From Ramlibacter sp. Leaf400 (GTDB lineage: Bacteria; Pseudomonadota; Gammaproteobacteria; Burkholderiales; Burkholderiaceae_C): 64,000 nt of DNA. This document shows, piece after piece, positions 54,052-63,603 of this stretch. The notes beneath the pieces were generated by a model. It searched no databases. It was not told where the DNA came from and saw nothing but the letters and a program-made list of their open reading frames with translations. Position numbers and translations under genes: made by a program. The stretch lies in NCBI RefSeq assembly GCF_001424545.1, contig NZ_LMQL01000011.1, forward strand, positions 348,593 through 412,592. The letters are read 5' to 3'. Within the stretch, counting starts at the first letter, position 1, and each line of letters starts with the position of its first letter.

Positions 54052-55575
54052 TTGAAATTACGAACCCACGCACTGCGGCCGAGAGCGGCGGTGCTCGCCA
54101 CCCTGACCACCCTGTTCCTGGCTGCCTGCGGTGGCGGTGGCGGGGGTGATGCCGGCCCGGCGCCCGGCCCGGCAGCCGGAGGCGGCGCCCCGGCCGCGAC
54201 GACGGCCGTGCAGATCGGCTCCAGCGTCACGGCGCGGCCCAACACCAGCTACGCGGTGGTCGCCGACGGCTCTTCGCCGATCGGCATTTCGCTGGCCATG
54301 GCCGACGCCGTCCAGCCGGGCGACACCGTCCGCGTCACGGGCGCGGGATCCGCCCCCTGGCAGCTGACCACCGGCTGGGTCCCGCCCACCGCTGCGCGGC
54401 CCTCCCCGATGCCGATCGTCATCGACACCCGCAACCTCGCCGGCAATCCGCAGCCGGGCCAGGTCTGGACGCCGCGCCTGACGCCCATGGAGTGGCACTG
54501 GGTGGCCTCCGACCGGCTGGGCCGCGTGCTCGTCGCGATGGACAACCCCGGGCAGATCCATGTCTCGCGCGATGCCGGCCAGACCTGGGACCCGGGCCTC
54601 AGCCCGGTCCAGAACTGGGTGGGCGCTTCGGTCTACCACACGAGCGGGCCCAACGACGTCAACGGCCTGGAGAACGTCAACGTGCTGGCCGCTGCTTTCG
54701 GCGGCGGGCTGTTCGAGACGAACTCCAGCGGCTTCTGGGTGGCCGTGCAGTCGGGCATGCCCGGCGTCGACTTCTCCGTCCGCGACTGGGAGTCGGTCTC
54801 CGCCATCGACCAGGGCGTGGCCATCGCCGCCGCCCTGGGCGCGCCGATCTACTACCGCGCCTCGACCTCCAGCCCCTGGGTGGCCACCGTGCTGCAGGGC
54901 ACGACCACGCCCACCGTCAGCGGCTGGCGCGGCATCGCGCTGTCGCAGACCGGCGTCGCCGTCGCCGGCTCGCAGGACGGTGAACTGCTGGTCTCCACCA
55001 ACCTCGCCAACGGCTGGACGCCGCGGCCCGTGGTCGTCAACGGGACGGTGCTGCGCGACTCCTGGTACCGGGCCGCGATCGCGCGCGACGGCAGCGTGAT
55101 GGCGATCGCCGGGCGCTTCAACTCGGGCCTGTACCTCTCGCGCGACCAGGGCGTGACGTGGACGCGGGCGAACACGCCCACCGGCGACTACACGGCCGTG
55201 TCGATCAACGGCGATGGCAGCGTGATCGCCGCCACCCTGACGAACGCCACGGGCGCGGGCGCGCCCACCGGCAGCGTGCAGGTCTCGCGCGACGGCGGTG
55301 CCACCTTCGCCCCGCTGCAGATGCCCGGCACGGACACCAACTGGCGCGCGGTGGCCCTGTCCAGCGACGGCAATGCGTTGACGGTGGCCGCGGGCACGTT
55401 CACCGCCCTCACGGGCCAGCTCTACACGTCGGTCGGCAACCGCACCAGCTACGGCCCGGGCCGCCTGGAGGGCGGTCGGGGCTCGTCGGTGGAACTGGTC
55501 TTCGACGGGGCCACGCCGGAGGGCGCCGCGCGCTGGAGCGTTCGCTCCTCGAGTGGAACCTTCAGCGTGCGCTGA
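54052..55575 (+). CDS. Putative lipoprotein with BNR/Asp-box repeats (sialidase-like beta-propeller)
   Basis: 507 aa. From TTG 54052 (GGGAGA upstream) the protein begins with a basic stretch and hydrophobic core ending in the lipobox LAAC, then six glycines, so it is an exported lipoprotein. Three Asp-box motifs S-x-D-x-G-x-T are visible (VSRDAGQTWD, LSRDQGVTWT, VSRDGGATFA), pointing to a propeller of the sialidase/photosystem-assembly type. No catalytic residues of true sialidases can be assigned. A longer frame from ATG 53890 is possible but would bury the signal. Function unknown. Confidence 0.78.
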   Translation: MKLRTHALRPRAAVLATLTTLFLAACGGGGGGDAGPAPGPAAGGGAPAATTAVQIGSSVTARPNTSYAVVADGSSPIGISLAMADAVQPGDTVRVTGAGSAPWQLTTGWVPPTAARPSPMPIVIDTRNLAGNPQPGQVWTPRLTPMEWHWVASDRLGRVLVAMDNPGQIHVSRDAGQTWDPGLSPVQNWVGASVYHTSGPNDVNGLENVNVLAAAFGGGLFETNSSGFWVAVQSGMPGVDFSVRDWESVSAIDQGVAIAAALGAPIYYRASTSSPWVATVLQGTTTPTVSGWRGIALSQTGVAVAGSQDGELLVSTNLANGWTPRPVVVNGTVLRDSWYRAAIARDGSVMAIAGRFNSGLYLSRDQGVTWTRANTPTGDYTAVSINGDGSVIAATLTNATGAGAPTGSVQVSRDGGATFAPLQMPGTDTNWRAVALSSDGNALTVAAGTFTALTGQLYTSVGNRTSYGPGRLEGGRGSSVELVFDGATPEGAARWSVRSSSGTFSVR

Positions 55576-55638
55576 AGTTCGCGCACCGGGCTGCGGCCCG
55601 GTGCCGCCGCGCCCTGGCGGCGCGGCGCGGCCGGCGCC

Positions 55639-56190
55639 TCAGCGCGCCTTGGCGCAGGCCTCGATGACCTGGGCCGCGAGCGGTGCCAGGTCGGCGACCA
55701 CCCGCATCTCGGCATCGGTGGGCTCGCGCGTTTCGCGGAAGTAGGTGCCGAAGGTGCCCAGCACCCGGCCGTCGGCGCCCTTGATCGGCATGCTCCACGC
55801 GCCCCGGAATCCGATCGACAGCGGCAGGTGCCGCAGCTCGGCCCACTTGTCGTCCAGCTGGAAGTCCGGCGTGAGGGTCACCTCGCCCGTGGCGGCCGCC
55901 GACGCGCAGGTGCCCAGGCCCGGATGGGGGCGCAGCCGGTCGATCTTGTCCAGGTAGTCCGCCGGCAGGTTGGGCGAGGCGCCGTTGCGCAGCAGGCCTT
56001 CCCGGTCGAGCACCAGGATGGAGGCCACCGTGCGACCCTCGGCGAACTGTTCGACGGCCGAGGTCAGCTGCGACAGCGTCTCGCGCGGGGAGGCGCCGCG
56101 CGCCAGGAGCTCCGCCACCCGGTTGCGGGTGCGCTGGACGATCTCCTGGGTGTCCCTCCGGGTGGCTTCGCGATTGACGGCGGCATCCAT
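55639..56190 (-). CDS. GAF-domain protein
   Basis: 183 aa. A helical N terminus (~1-45) is followed by a GAF domain (~50-180): [59 protein letters not shown]. Matches stand-alone or PAS-associated GAF sensors; no output domain is attached. Convergent with the lipoprotein gene, divergent from mutS. Ligand unknown. Confidence 0.85.
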   Translation of the reverse strand: MDAAVNREATRRDTQEIVQRTRNRVAELLARGASPRETLSQLTSAVEQFAEGRTVASILVLDREGLLRNGASPNLPADYLDKIDRLRPHPGLGTCASAAATGEVTLTPDFQLDDKWAELRHLPLSIGFRGAWSMPIKGADGRVLGTFGTYFRETREPTDAEMRVVADLAPLAAQVIEACAKAR

Positions 56191-56318
56191 CTGTTCAGTC
56201 TATCGCGCCCACCGTCCGGCTCAGTCCCAGGCCGGATAATCGGGGGCGGAACGGCAAGGCACACCCAATAAGTCCGCAGCCGGACGCGGAACGAGGCGCC
56301 GGCGCGGTAGGGCGCGGC

Positions 56319-58943
56319 ATGGAGGAGAGTCCCCTGAACACCGAAGAGATGGCCCTGAAGGCCGACGGTCACACGCCCATGATGGCCCAGTACCTCGCCA
56401 TCAAGGCCCAGCACCCGAAGACGCTGGTGTTCTACCGCATGGGCGACTTCTACGAGCTGTTCTACGCCGACGCCGAGAAGGCCGCGCGCCTGCTGGACAT
56501 CACGCTCACCCGCCGCGGCAATTCGGCCGGCCAGCCGGTGGTGATGGCGGGCGTGCCCTTCCATTCGGTCGAGGGCTACCTGGCCCGCCTGATCCGGCTG
56601 GGCGAGTCGGTCGCCATCTGCGAGCAGGTGGGCGACGTCGGGGCGTCCAAGGGCCCGGTGGAACGCAAGGTGGTGCGCGTGGTCACGCCCGGCACGCTGA
56701 CCGACACCGAGTTGCTCTCCGACAAGTCCGAGGCCGTGCTGCTGGCGGTGCACCAGGGCTCGCGCCACCGCTGCGGCCTGGCCTGGCTGTCGGTGACGCA
56801 GGGCGCGCTGCAGCTGGCCGAATGCGCCGGCGACGAGGTCGAGGCCTGGGTGGCGCGCATCGCGCCCAGCGAGCTGCTCTACAGCGCGGAGGCGACGCCC
56901 GTCTTCACCCAGCGCCTGAACGCGCTGCGCTTTTCCACCAGCGTCTCGCTCACCGAGCGCCCGGCCTTCCAGTTCGACGCCGGCCTGGGCCTGCGCAAGC
57001 TGCTGGAGCAGCTCAACGCCGCCACGCTGGCGGCCTGGGGCGCGGACGAACTCACCCACGCGCACGCCGCGGCCGCCGCGCTGCTCAGCTATGCCGAACA
57101 CACCCAGGGCCGCGCCCTGTCGCACGTGCACAGCCTGCAGGTGCAGCGCGACGACGAGCTGATCGACCTGCCCATCACCACCCGCCGCAACCTGGAGCTG
57201 GTGCAGACGCTGCGCGGCGAGGACTCGCCCACCCTGTTCTCGCTGCTGGACACCTGCATGACCGGCATGGGCAGCCGCCTGCTCAAGTGCTGGCTGCTGG
57301 AGCCGCGGCGCGAGCGCACGCAGGCGCAGGACCGGCTCGATGCCATCGAGCTGCTGCGCGGCGGCGCCTGGCAGCGGCTGCGCGCCGAGCTCAAGGGCAC
57401 CAGCGACGTGGAGCGCATCACCGCCCGCACGTCGCTGCGCCAGGTGCGCCCGCGCGAGCTGGTGGGGCTGCGCCAGTCGCTCGACAAGGCGCTGCAGCTG
57501 GCCGGTGCGCTGGAAGGCGGCACGGACCTGTTGGCGCGCCTGCGCGCCGACCTGGCCCCGCCGCCCGGCTGCGCGCAGCTGCTGCAGCACACGCTGATGG
57601 AAGAACCGGCGGCGCTGGTGCGCGACGGCGGCGTGATCGCGGCCGGCCACGATGCCGAGCTGGACGAGCTGCGCGCCATCCAGGTGAACGCCGACGGCTT
57701 CCTGCTGGAGCTGGAACGGCGCGAGCGCGAGCGCAGCGGCATCGCCAACCTCAAGGTGCAGTTCAACCGCGTGCACGGCTTCTACATCGAGGTGAGCCAG
57801 GGCCAGCTGGACAAGGTGCCGGCCGACTACCGCCGCCGCCAGACGCTGAAGAACGCCGAACGCTTCATCACGCCGGAGCTCAAGGCCTTCGAGGACAAGG
57901 CGCTGTCGGCCCAGGAAAGGGCGCTGGCGCGCGAGAAGTTCCTCTACGAGCAGCTGCTGGACGCCCTGCAGCCGCACGTGCCCGCGCTCGGCCGGCTGGC
58001 GCGCGCGCTGGCGTCCGTCGACGCGCTGTGCGCGCTGGCCGAACGCTCGCTCACGCTGGGCTGGTGCCGGCCGCAGTTCACCCGCGAACCCGGCATCGAG
58101 ATCACCGGCGGCCGCCATCCGGTGGTGGAGGCGCGCCTGGCCGAAACCTCCGGCGGCGCCTTCATCGCCAACGACACGCGGCTGGGCCCCAGGCAGCGCA
58201 TGCAGGTCATCACCGGCCCCAACATGGGCGGCAAGAGCACCTACATGCGGCAGGTAGCGCTGGTCTGCCTGCTGGCGGCGATGGGCTCGTACGTGCCGGC
58301 CACGGCCTGCCGGCTCGGGCCGATGGACGCCATCCACACCCGCATCGGCGCGGCCGACGACCTGGCCAACGCCCAGTCCACCTTCATGCTGGAGATGACC
58401 GAGGCGGCGCAGATCCTGCATTCGGCCTCGCCGCAGAGCCTGGTGCTGATGGACGAGATCGGCCGCGGTACGTCCACCTTCGACGGCCTCGCCCTGGCCT
58501 CGGGCATCGCCGCGCACCTGCACGACCGGACGCAGGCCTTCACCCTGTTCGCCACGCACTACTTCGAGCTGACCGAGTTCCCGGCCCGGCACCACTGCGC
58601 GGTGAACGTGCACGTCAGCGCCACCGAATCGGGCAGCGACATCGTGTTCCTGCACGAGATCCAGCCCGGCCCGGCCAGCCGCAGCTACGGCATCCAGGTG
58701 GCCCGGCTGGCCGGCATGCCGGCCGCGGTGGTCAACCATGCGCGCCATGCGCTCGCCGCGCTCGAGCAGCAGCAGGAGGCCGCGCGCGAGCAGGTCGACC
58801 TGTTCGCGCCGCCGCCCGAGCCGGTGCGCCAGGGCCCCAGCCCGGCCGAGGCCGCGCTGGCCGCGCTGGACCCGGATACGATGAGCCCGCGCGAAGCACT
58901 GGACGCGCTCTACGCGCTGAGGAAGAAACTGGAACCGAAATGA
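56319..58943 (+). CDS. mutS: DNA mismatch repair protein MutS
   Basis: 874 aa, full length. N-terminal mismatch-binding domain with [19 protein letters not shown] (Phe-x-Glu motif), lever/clamp domains, ATPase with Walker [22 protein letters not shown]alker B/D-loop and the helix-turn-helix dimerisation end. ATG 56319; a later ATG at 56349 also works. Coupled to the protease gene by ATGA. Confidence 0.97.
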   Translation: MEESPLNTEEMALKADGHTPMMAQYLAIKAQHPKTLVFYRMGDFYELFYADAEKAARLLDITLTRRGNSAGQPVVMAGVPFHSVEGYLARLIRLGESVAICEQVGDVGASKGPVERKVVRVVTPGTLTDTELLSDKSEAVLLAVHQGSRHRCGLAWLSVTQGALQLAECAGDEVEAWVARIAPSELLYSAEATPVFTQRLNALRFSTSVSLTERPAFQFDAGLGLRKLLEQLNAATLAAWGADELTHAHAAAAALLSYAEHTQGRALSHVHSLQVQRDDELIDLPITTRRNLELVQTLRGEDSPTLFSLLDTCMTGMGSRLLKCWLLEPRRERTQAQDRLDAIELLRGGAWQRLRAELKGTSDVERITARTSLRQVRPRELVGLRQSLDKALQLAGALEGGTDLLARLRADLAPPPGCAQLLQHTLMEEPAALVRDGGVIAAGHDAELDELRAIQVNADGFLLELERRERERSGIANLKVQFNRVHGFYIEVSQGQLDKVPADYRRRQTLKNAERFITPELKAFEDKALSAQERALAREKFLYEQLLDALQPHVPALGRLARALASVDALCALAERSLTLGWCRPQFTREPGIEITGGRHPVVEARLAETSGGAFIANDTRLGPRQRMQVITGPNMGGKSTYMRQVALVCLLAAMGSYVPATACRLGPMDAIHTRIGAADDLANAQSTFMLEMTEAAQILHSASPQSLVLMDEIGRGTSTFDGLALASGIAAHLHDRTQAFTLFATHYFELTEFPARHHCAVNVHVSATESGSDIVFLHEIQPGPASRSYGIQVARLAGMPAAVVNHARHALAALEQQQEAAREQVDLFAPPPEPVRQGPSPAEAALAALDPDTMSPREALDALYALRKKLEPK

Positions 58944-59767
58944 CCTACTGCGTCGGCATCAAACTCAATGCAGGCCTGGTGTTCCTGTCCGACTCGCGCA
59001 CCAACGCGGGGGTGGACCACATCAGCACCTTCCGCAAGATGATCGTGTACGAGCGGCCCAACGACCGCTTCATGGTGCTGCTGACGGCCGGCAACCTGTC
59101 GATCTCGCAGTCGGTGCGCGAGATCCTGCAGGTGGAGCAGCTCAAGGACCCCGAGGGCGGCGAGCCGATCACCATCTGGAACGCGCGCAGCATGTTCGAC
59201 GCCGCCCGCGTGCTGGGCCAGGCGGTGCGCCGCGTCTACGAGCGCGACGGCGAGTCGCTCAAGTACGCCGGCGTGGAGTTCAACATCTCCATGATCTTCG
59301 GCGGTCAGATCCGGGGCGAGGGCATGCGCCTGTTCTCCGTGTACTCGGCCGGCAACTTCATCGAGGCCACGCCGGAGACGCCCTACTTCCAGATCGGCGA
59401 GTCCAAGTACGGCAAGCCGGTGCTGGACCGCGTGCTCACGCCCGACACGCCGCTGGACGAAGCCGCCAAGTGCGCCCTGGTGTCGATGGACTCCACCATG
59501 AAGTCCAACCTCTCGGTCGGCCCGCCGCTGGACCTGGTGGTGTACGAGGCCAACCAGTTCCAGAGCGACCGGCTGGTGTGCATCGACATGGCCAACCCGT
59601 ACTACCGCATGCTGCATTCCAGCTGGGGCCAGAAGCTGCGCGAGGTGTTCGACAGCCTGGACGATCCGGTCTGGGACGACGCCCACACCGACACGCCGCT
59701 GAAGGTGACCGATGCGCAGAACAAGCCGCTGAAGAAGATCACGCGGCCGGAAGAAAAACTGATCTGA
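58940..59767 (+). CDS. Proteasome-type protease, Anbu (ancestral beta subunit)
   Basis: 275 aa Ntn-hydrolase related to HslV and proteasome beta subunits. [20 protein letters not shown] has Thr2 as the likely nucleophile after Met removal; [13 protein letters not shown] and [14 protein letters not shown] are Anbu-typical. Anbu usually accompanies transglutaminase, alpha-E and ATP-grasp genes; none is here, and it is coupled to mutS instead. Substrate unknown. Confidence 0.9.
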   Translation: MTYCVGIKLNAGLVFLSDSRTNAGVDHISTFRKMIVYERPNDRFMVLLTAGNLSISQSVREILQVEQLKDPEGGEPITIWNARSMFDAARVLGQAVRRVYERDGESLKYAGVEFNISMIFGGQIRGEGMRLFSVYSAGNFIEATPETPYFQIGESKYGKPVLDRVLTPDTPLDEAAKCALVSMDSTMKSNLSVGPPLDLVVYEANQFQSDRLVCIDMANPYYRMLHSSWGQKLREVFDSLDDPVWDDAHTDTPLKVTDAQNKPLKKITRPEEKLI

Positions 59768-59792
59768 CGCCGCGCGCCTCGGGCACCGTGCC

Positions 59793-59932
59793 GGTCATCC
59801 CCGCGAATTGATCTCGTCATTCCCGCGAAGGCGGGAATCCAGAGCTTTCCTCTCGGCGCACGCGCCCCCTGGATTCCCGCCTTCGCGGGAATGACGGCCT
59901 TGCCTGGATCCCTGCCCTTCGCGGGGACGACG
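59793..59932. repeat. REP-like element cluster
   Basis: A broken left arm (59793-59806), one complete element (59815-59896; arms GTCATTCCCGCGAAGGCGGG and TTCCCGCCTTCGCGGGAATG) and an extra right half (59904-59932). Ends 8 bp before the next start. Confidence 0.85.
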
Positions 59933-59940
59933 CCCCTGAT

Positions 59941-60750
59941 ATGTCCCTCATCGTCTTCTCCCACGCCAACAGCTTTCCCGCCGCCACCTACGGCGTGCTT
60001 TTCCGGCAGCTGCGCTCGCGCGGCTTCACGGTCAAGGCGGTCGACAAATTCGGCCACGACGAGCGCTATCCCGTCACCGACAACTGGCCGCACCTGGTGC
60101 AGCAGCTGCACGACTTCGCCGAACGCGAGGTGGCGCGGGCGGGCGAGCCGGCCTTCCTGGTGGGCCACTCGCTGGGCGGCATTCTCAGCCTGCTGTGCGC
60201 GGCCCGGCACCCGCAGCTGGCGCGCGGCGTGCTGCTGTTGGACTCGCCGGTGATCGGCGGCTGGAAGGCCACCGCGCTGGGCGCGGCCAAGTCGACGCAG
60301 CTGGTGGGATCCATCTCGCCCGGCCGCATCAGCCGCAAGCGCCGCCACCGCTGGCCCGACCCCGAAACGGCGATGGAGCATTTCCGCCACAAGAAGGCCT
60401 TCGCGCGCTGGGACGAGCAGGTGCTGCGCGACTACGTCCACCTGTGCACCCACGACGAGGGCGGCGAGCGGGTCCTCTCGTTCGACCGCGACATCGAGAC
60501 CGCCATCTACAACACGCTGCCGCACCACCTGGAACGCGTGCTCAAGCGCCATCCGCTGCGCTGCCCGGCGGCATTCGTCGGCGGCCTGCAGTCGCTGGAG
60601 CTGCGCCAGGTCGGCCTGGCCCTGACCACCCAGGTGACGCAGGGGCGCATGGCCATGCTCGATGGCAGCCACCTGTTCCCGATGGAGCAGCCGCTCGCCA
60701 CGGCGGCGGCCATCGAAGCCCTGCTGCGCTCTTTGGAGAGCGCTGCCTAG
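59941..60750 (+). CDS. Alpha/beta hydrolase
   Basis: 269 aa. Nucleophile elbow GHSLGG (~73-78), oxyanion FSHANSFPA near the start, catalytic His probably in LDGSHLFPME. No signal peptide; cytosolic esterase/lipase-like or haloalkane-type. ATG 59941. Substrate unknown. No strong Shine-Dalgarno because the REP element abuts the start. Confidence 0.85.
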   Translation: MSLIVFSHANSFPAATYGVLFRQLRSRGFTVKAVDKFGHDERYPVTDNWPHLVQQLHDFAEREVARAGEPAFLVGHSLGGILSLLCAARHPQLARGVLLLDSPVIGGWKATALGAAKSTQLVGSISPGRISRKRRHRWPDPETAMEHFRHKKAFARWDEQVLRDYVHLCTHDEGGERVLSFDRDIETAIYNTLPHHLERVLKRHPLRCPAAFVGGLQSLELRQVGLALTTQVTQGRMAMLDGSHLFPMEQPLATAAAIEALLRSLESAA

Positions 60751-60835
60751 GAGTCTGCGCGGGCGCCCCCGTCCTACAGCGGCCCGCCGAAGAGCCCGAC
60801 AACCACGGATGGGCTCGAGGCCTCAAGATGGAGGC

Positions 60836-61585
60836 ATGCCAACAGCGATCCTGCGCTCAGCGCCCAAGGCCCCTCCCCTGTCCCTGCTCGCCATGGAGCC
60901 GTTGCGCGCCATGTTCGATTTCGCCGCCGCCGCTCTCGCCGTGCGCGCGGCAGCGGTGGGCGACGGCCATCCGGTCATGGTGTTCCCCGGCCTCGGGGGC
61001 GCGCCCTTCACCACCTCCCACCTGCGCGGCCACCTGGACGGCTGCGGCTTCACCGCCCACTGCTGGGGGCGCGGCATCAACACCGGCCCCAGCGGCGACT
61101 TCGACGACTGGCTGGACGGGCTGGAGGAAGACGTGGAAGACCGGTTCGAGCAGGACGGCCGCAAGGTCAGCCTGGTGGGCTGGAGCCTGGGCGGCATCTA
61201 TGCCCGCGAGCTGGCCAAGCGCCGGCCGGAATGCGTGCGGCAGGTGATCACCCTGGGCACGCCGTTCGCGTCGATGCGCGGCGCCACGCATGCCGACTCG
61301 GTCTACAAGCTCCTGAACGGCGACGCCGCCGGAGTCACGCCCCAACTGAAGGCGCGCCTGCGCCAGTGTCCGCCGGTGCCGACCACCTCGATCTACAGCA
61401 AGAGCGACGGCGTGGTGTGCTGGCAGGACTGCATCGAGCGCCGCTCGCCGCTGGCGGAAAGCGTGGAAGTCTCGGCCAGCCACCTGGGCATGGCGACCCA
61501 CCCCGGGGTGCTGGGCATCGTGGTGGACCGGCTCGCGCAGCCGGAAGGCAAATGGCGCCGCTGGCGCAACAAGCCGGTGAATTGA
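60836..61585 (+). CDS. Alpha/beta hydrolase, lipase-like
   Basis: 249 aa. VMVFPGLGG oxyanion loop, nucleophile GWSLGG, catalytic His in ASHLGMATHP. Resembles triacylglycerol-lipase-fold proteins lacking a signal peptide. ATG 60836 follows GGAGG closely; ATG 60893 is an alternative. Only distantly related to the preceding hydrolase (different elbow context), so not a simple tandem duplicate. Confidence 0.8.
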   Translation: MPTAILRSAPKAPPLSLLAMEPLRAMFDFAAAALAVRAAAVGDGHPVMVFPGLGGAPFTTSHLRGHLDGCGFTAHCWGRGINTGPSGDFDDWLDGLEEDVEDRFEQDGRKVSLVGWSLGGIYARELAKRRPECVRQVITLGTPFASMRGATHADSVYKLLNGDAAGVTPQLKARLRQCPPVPTTSIYSKSDGVVCWQDCIERRSPLAESVEVSASHLGMATHPGVLGIVVDRLAQPEGKWRRWRNKPVN

Positions 61586-61586
61586 G

Positions 61587-61790
61587 CTAGTCGGACGACG
61601 GCCGGTCGTCCAGGTCCGCGGGCTTGCTGCGGCGGGCGCGATAGCCGTGGCGTCGCAGGTTGTCCAGGGCGCTGGCCGAGCCTACGCCCCAATTGCTGTC
61701 ATTGGCGGATTCGTCCGTGGGACGCTTTCCCTGCGCCGGTGCTTTGTCTTCGGGCGCCTTCGCGTCCGGGCCTCGATCCTGCTGGTCCAT
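61587..61790 (-). CDS. Small hypothetical protein
   Basis: 67 aa, hydrophilic, rich in Asp/Lys/Pro/Ser (MDQQDRGPDAKAPEDKAPAQ), likely disordered. The stop lies against the end of the hydrolase gene. Weak AAGG ribosome site. Plausible but unproven; the longer upstream frame is unlikely. Confidence 0.45.
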   Translation of the reverse strand: MDQQDRGPDAKAPEDKAPAQGKRPTDESANDSNWGVGSASALDNLRRHGYRARRSKPADLDDRPSSD

Positions 61791-61922
61791 CCTTGCTGCC
61801 TTGGCTGTCCTGGGGGCAGCCTCGAGCCATGATGATCCGCTGCATATCCGATGGGTGTCGGACGCGAAGCCTGCGCGAGTAGGACGCGACGCGCACGGCG
61901 GGCGTGCAGCGCGCAGCAAACT

Positions 61923-62747
61923 TCACTCCGTCCAGTCGACCCAGCCCATCGATGCGGTCAGCAGCACCACGATGCCGAAGGCGATGCGGTACCAGGCGAA
62001 GGGCGTGAAGCTGTGGCTGGAGATGTAGCGCAGCAGCCAGCGCACGCAGGCCCAGGCGCTGATGAAGGAGAACACCAGGCCGACCGCGAACATGGGCAGG
62101 TCCTGCATCGAGAGCAGGCCGCGGTCCTTGTAGAGGCTGTACGCGCCCGCGCCGATCAGTGTGGGGATGGCCAGGTAGAACGAGAAGTCGGTGGCCGCCT
62201 TGCGCGACAGCCCCAGCAGCATCCCGCCGATGATGGTGGCGCCGCTGCGGCTGGTGCCCGGGATCATGGCCAGGCACTGCACCAGGCCGACCTTGATGGC
62301 GTCCAGCGCGCTCATCTGGTCCACGTCCTCGATGCGCACGCTGCCCTGCTGCCGCCGCTCGGCCCACAGGATCACCAGCCCGCCCAGGATGAAGGTGGTG
62401 GCCACCACCTCGGGGGTGAACAGGTGCTCCTTGATGGCCTTGCCCAGGGCCAGCCCGAGCAGCACGGCCGGGAAGAAGGCGATCAGCACGTTGAGCGCGA
62501 AGCGCTGGGCCTGGCGCTGGGTCGGCAGGGCCGCCACCGTGCTGCTGATCTTCTGCCAGTAGACGATGATGACCGCGAGGATGGCGCCGGTCTGGATCGC
62601 GATGTCGAAGACCTTGGCCTTGGCGTCGACGAAGCCGAGCAGCGAGCCCGCCAGGATCAGGTGGCCGGTGCTGGAGATCGGCAGGAACTCGGTGAGCCCC
62701 TCGACCACGCCCATGATCGCGGCCTTTACCAGCAGGACGACATCCAC
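61923..62747 (-). CDS. uppP: Undecaprenyl-diphosphatase (BacA/UppP)
   Basis: Recycles the lipid carrier of cell-wall synthesis; gives bacitracin tolerance. 274 aa, about eight helices. [15 protein letters not shown] and [13 protein letters not shown] are the two catalytic signatures. GTG start 62747 with GGGAG 6 nt upstream. Divergent from the glycine-zipper gene. Confidence 0.96.
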   Translation of the reverse strand: MDVVLLVKAAIMGVVEGLTEFLPISSTGHLILAGSLLGFVDAKAKVFDIAIQTGAILAVIIVYWQKISSTVAALPTQRQAQRFALNVLIAFFPAVLLGLALGKAIKEHLFTPEVVATTFILGGLVILWAERRQQGSVRIEDVDQMSALDAIKVGLVQCLAMIPGTSRSGATIIGGMLLGLSRKAATDFSFYLAIPTLIGAGAYSLYKDRGLLSMQDLPMFAVGLVFSFISAWACVRWLLRYISSHSFTPFAWYRIAFGIVVLLTASMGWVDWTE

Positions 62748-62940
62748 TCGCTCTCCCTTTTCCTCGATGTGAATCGCGGATTATCGATTGCCTCAGCAAT
62801 GATTTCGGCGCGAATGGCCCGATCGGCTCACAGCCGTCGCGCATCGGCGCCCGCCTACAGGTCAAGGGGAGCACGACCGATGCCGCCGCGCCACACGCGG
62901 GCTGAAATGGAAGCATCAGCAGCCTTCGAAGGAGTCCCTC

Positions 62941-63513
62941 ATGGAACGAGACAAGCCGGCGGCCCGCGGCGCGCCCAGGATGCCCGACGCCCGCGTGCGT
63001 GAAGTCGGGCGTGAGATCGAGCGCGATGCCGAGGGCAAGGAGCTGGGACCGCACCCGGTGGGCACCGCCGTGGGCGGCGTGGCGGGCGCGGTCGCGGCGG
63101 GCGCGGCGGCCGGCAGCATCGCCGGGCCGATCGGCGCCGCCGTCGGGGGCGCGATCGGGGCGGTGGCGGGCGGCTTGGCCGGCTCGCTGGCGGCCGACGC
63201 CGTCGTCGATCCCGAGCAGGAGGACGAGTACTGGCGCGGCAATTGGCAGCAGCGCGAGTACGCCAAAGGCGACTTCAGCTACGAGCAGGACTGGAGCCCG
63301 GCCTACCGCTACGGCGTGGAGGCGTACAACCGCCATCCCAGGCGCGACTTCGACGAGCTGGAGGGCGACCTGTGCGATGGCTGGAGCGGCTCTTGCGGCG
63401 GGTCGCGGCTGGACTGGCAGCGTGCGCGGCCGGCGTCGCGAGAGGCGTGGGACCGGGCGCGTGCGCTGGCGGCGGGGAACCTGCCGCGCGAGGGCGGTCC
63501 GGACAAGCCGTAG
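62941..63513 (+). CDS. Glycine-zipper domain protein
   Basis: 190 aa. Residues ~42-90 form Gly/Ala-rich zipper helices (VGTAVGGVAGAVAAGAAAGS, PIGAAVGGAIGAVAGGLAGS), suited to membrane insertion or oligomerisation. The N terminus is charged with no signal; the C-terminal half is acidic and aromatic (YEQDWSPAYRYGVEAYNRHP). GGAG upstream of ATG 62941. Resembles stress-associated hypotheticals in Burkholderiales; function unknown. Confidence 0.75.
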   Translation: MERDKPAARGAPRMPDARVREVGREIERDAEGKELGPHPVGTAVGGVAGAVAAGAAAGSIAGPIGAAVGGAIGAVAGGLAGSLAADAVVDPEQEDEYWRGNWQQREYAKGDFSYEQDWSPAYRYGVEAYNRHPRRDFDELEGDLCDGWSGSCGGSRLDWQRARPASREAWDRARALAAGNLPREGGPDKP

Positions 63514-63527
63514 GCCGAGAGGCGGAC

Positions 63528-63592
63528 GCACTGGGTCCCCGCCTCCGCGGGGACGACGAGTTGCCGTCATTCCCGCGAAGGCGGGAATCCAG
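63528..63592. repeat. REP-like element, arms in outward order
   Basis: A right arm (CCCCGCCTCCGCGGGGACGA) precedes a left arm (GTCATTCCCGCGAAGGCGGG), the reverse of the normal order, suggesting two neighbouring elements lost their outer halves. Confidence 0.8.
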
Positions 63593-63603
63593 AGCTCCCG
63601 CCT

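Noticed and set aside
59941..61585. Tandem duplication of alpha/beta hydrolase genes
   Set aside because: The two proteins share only the fold-level elbow; surrounding motifs and lengths differ, so recent duplication is not supported.
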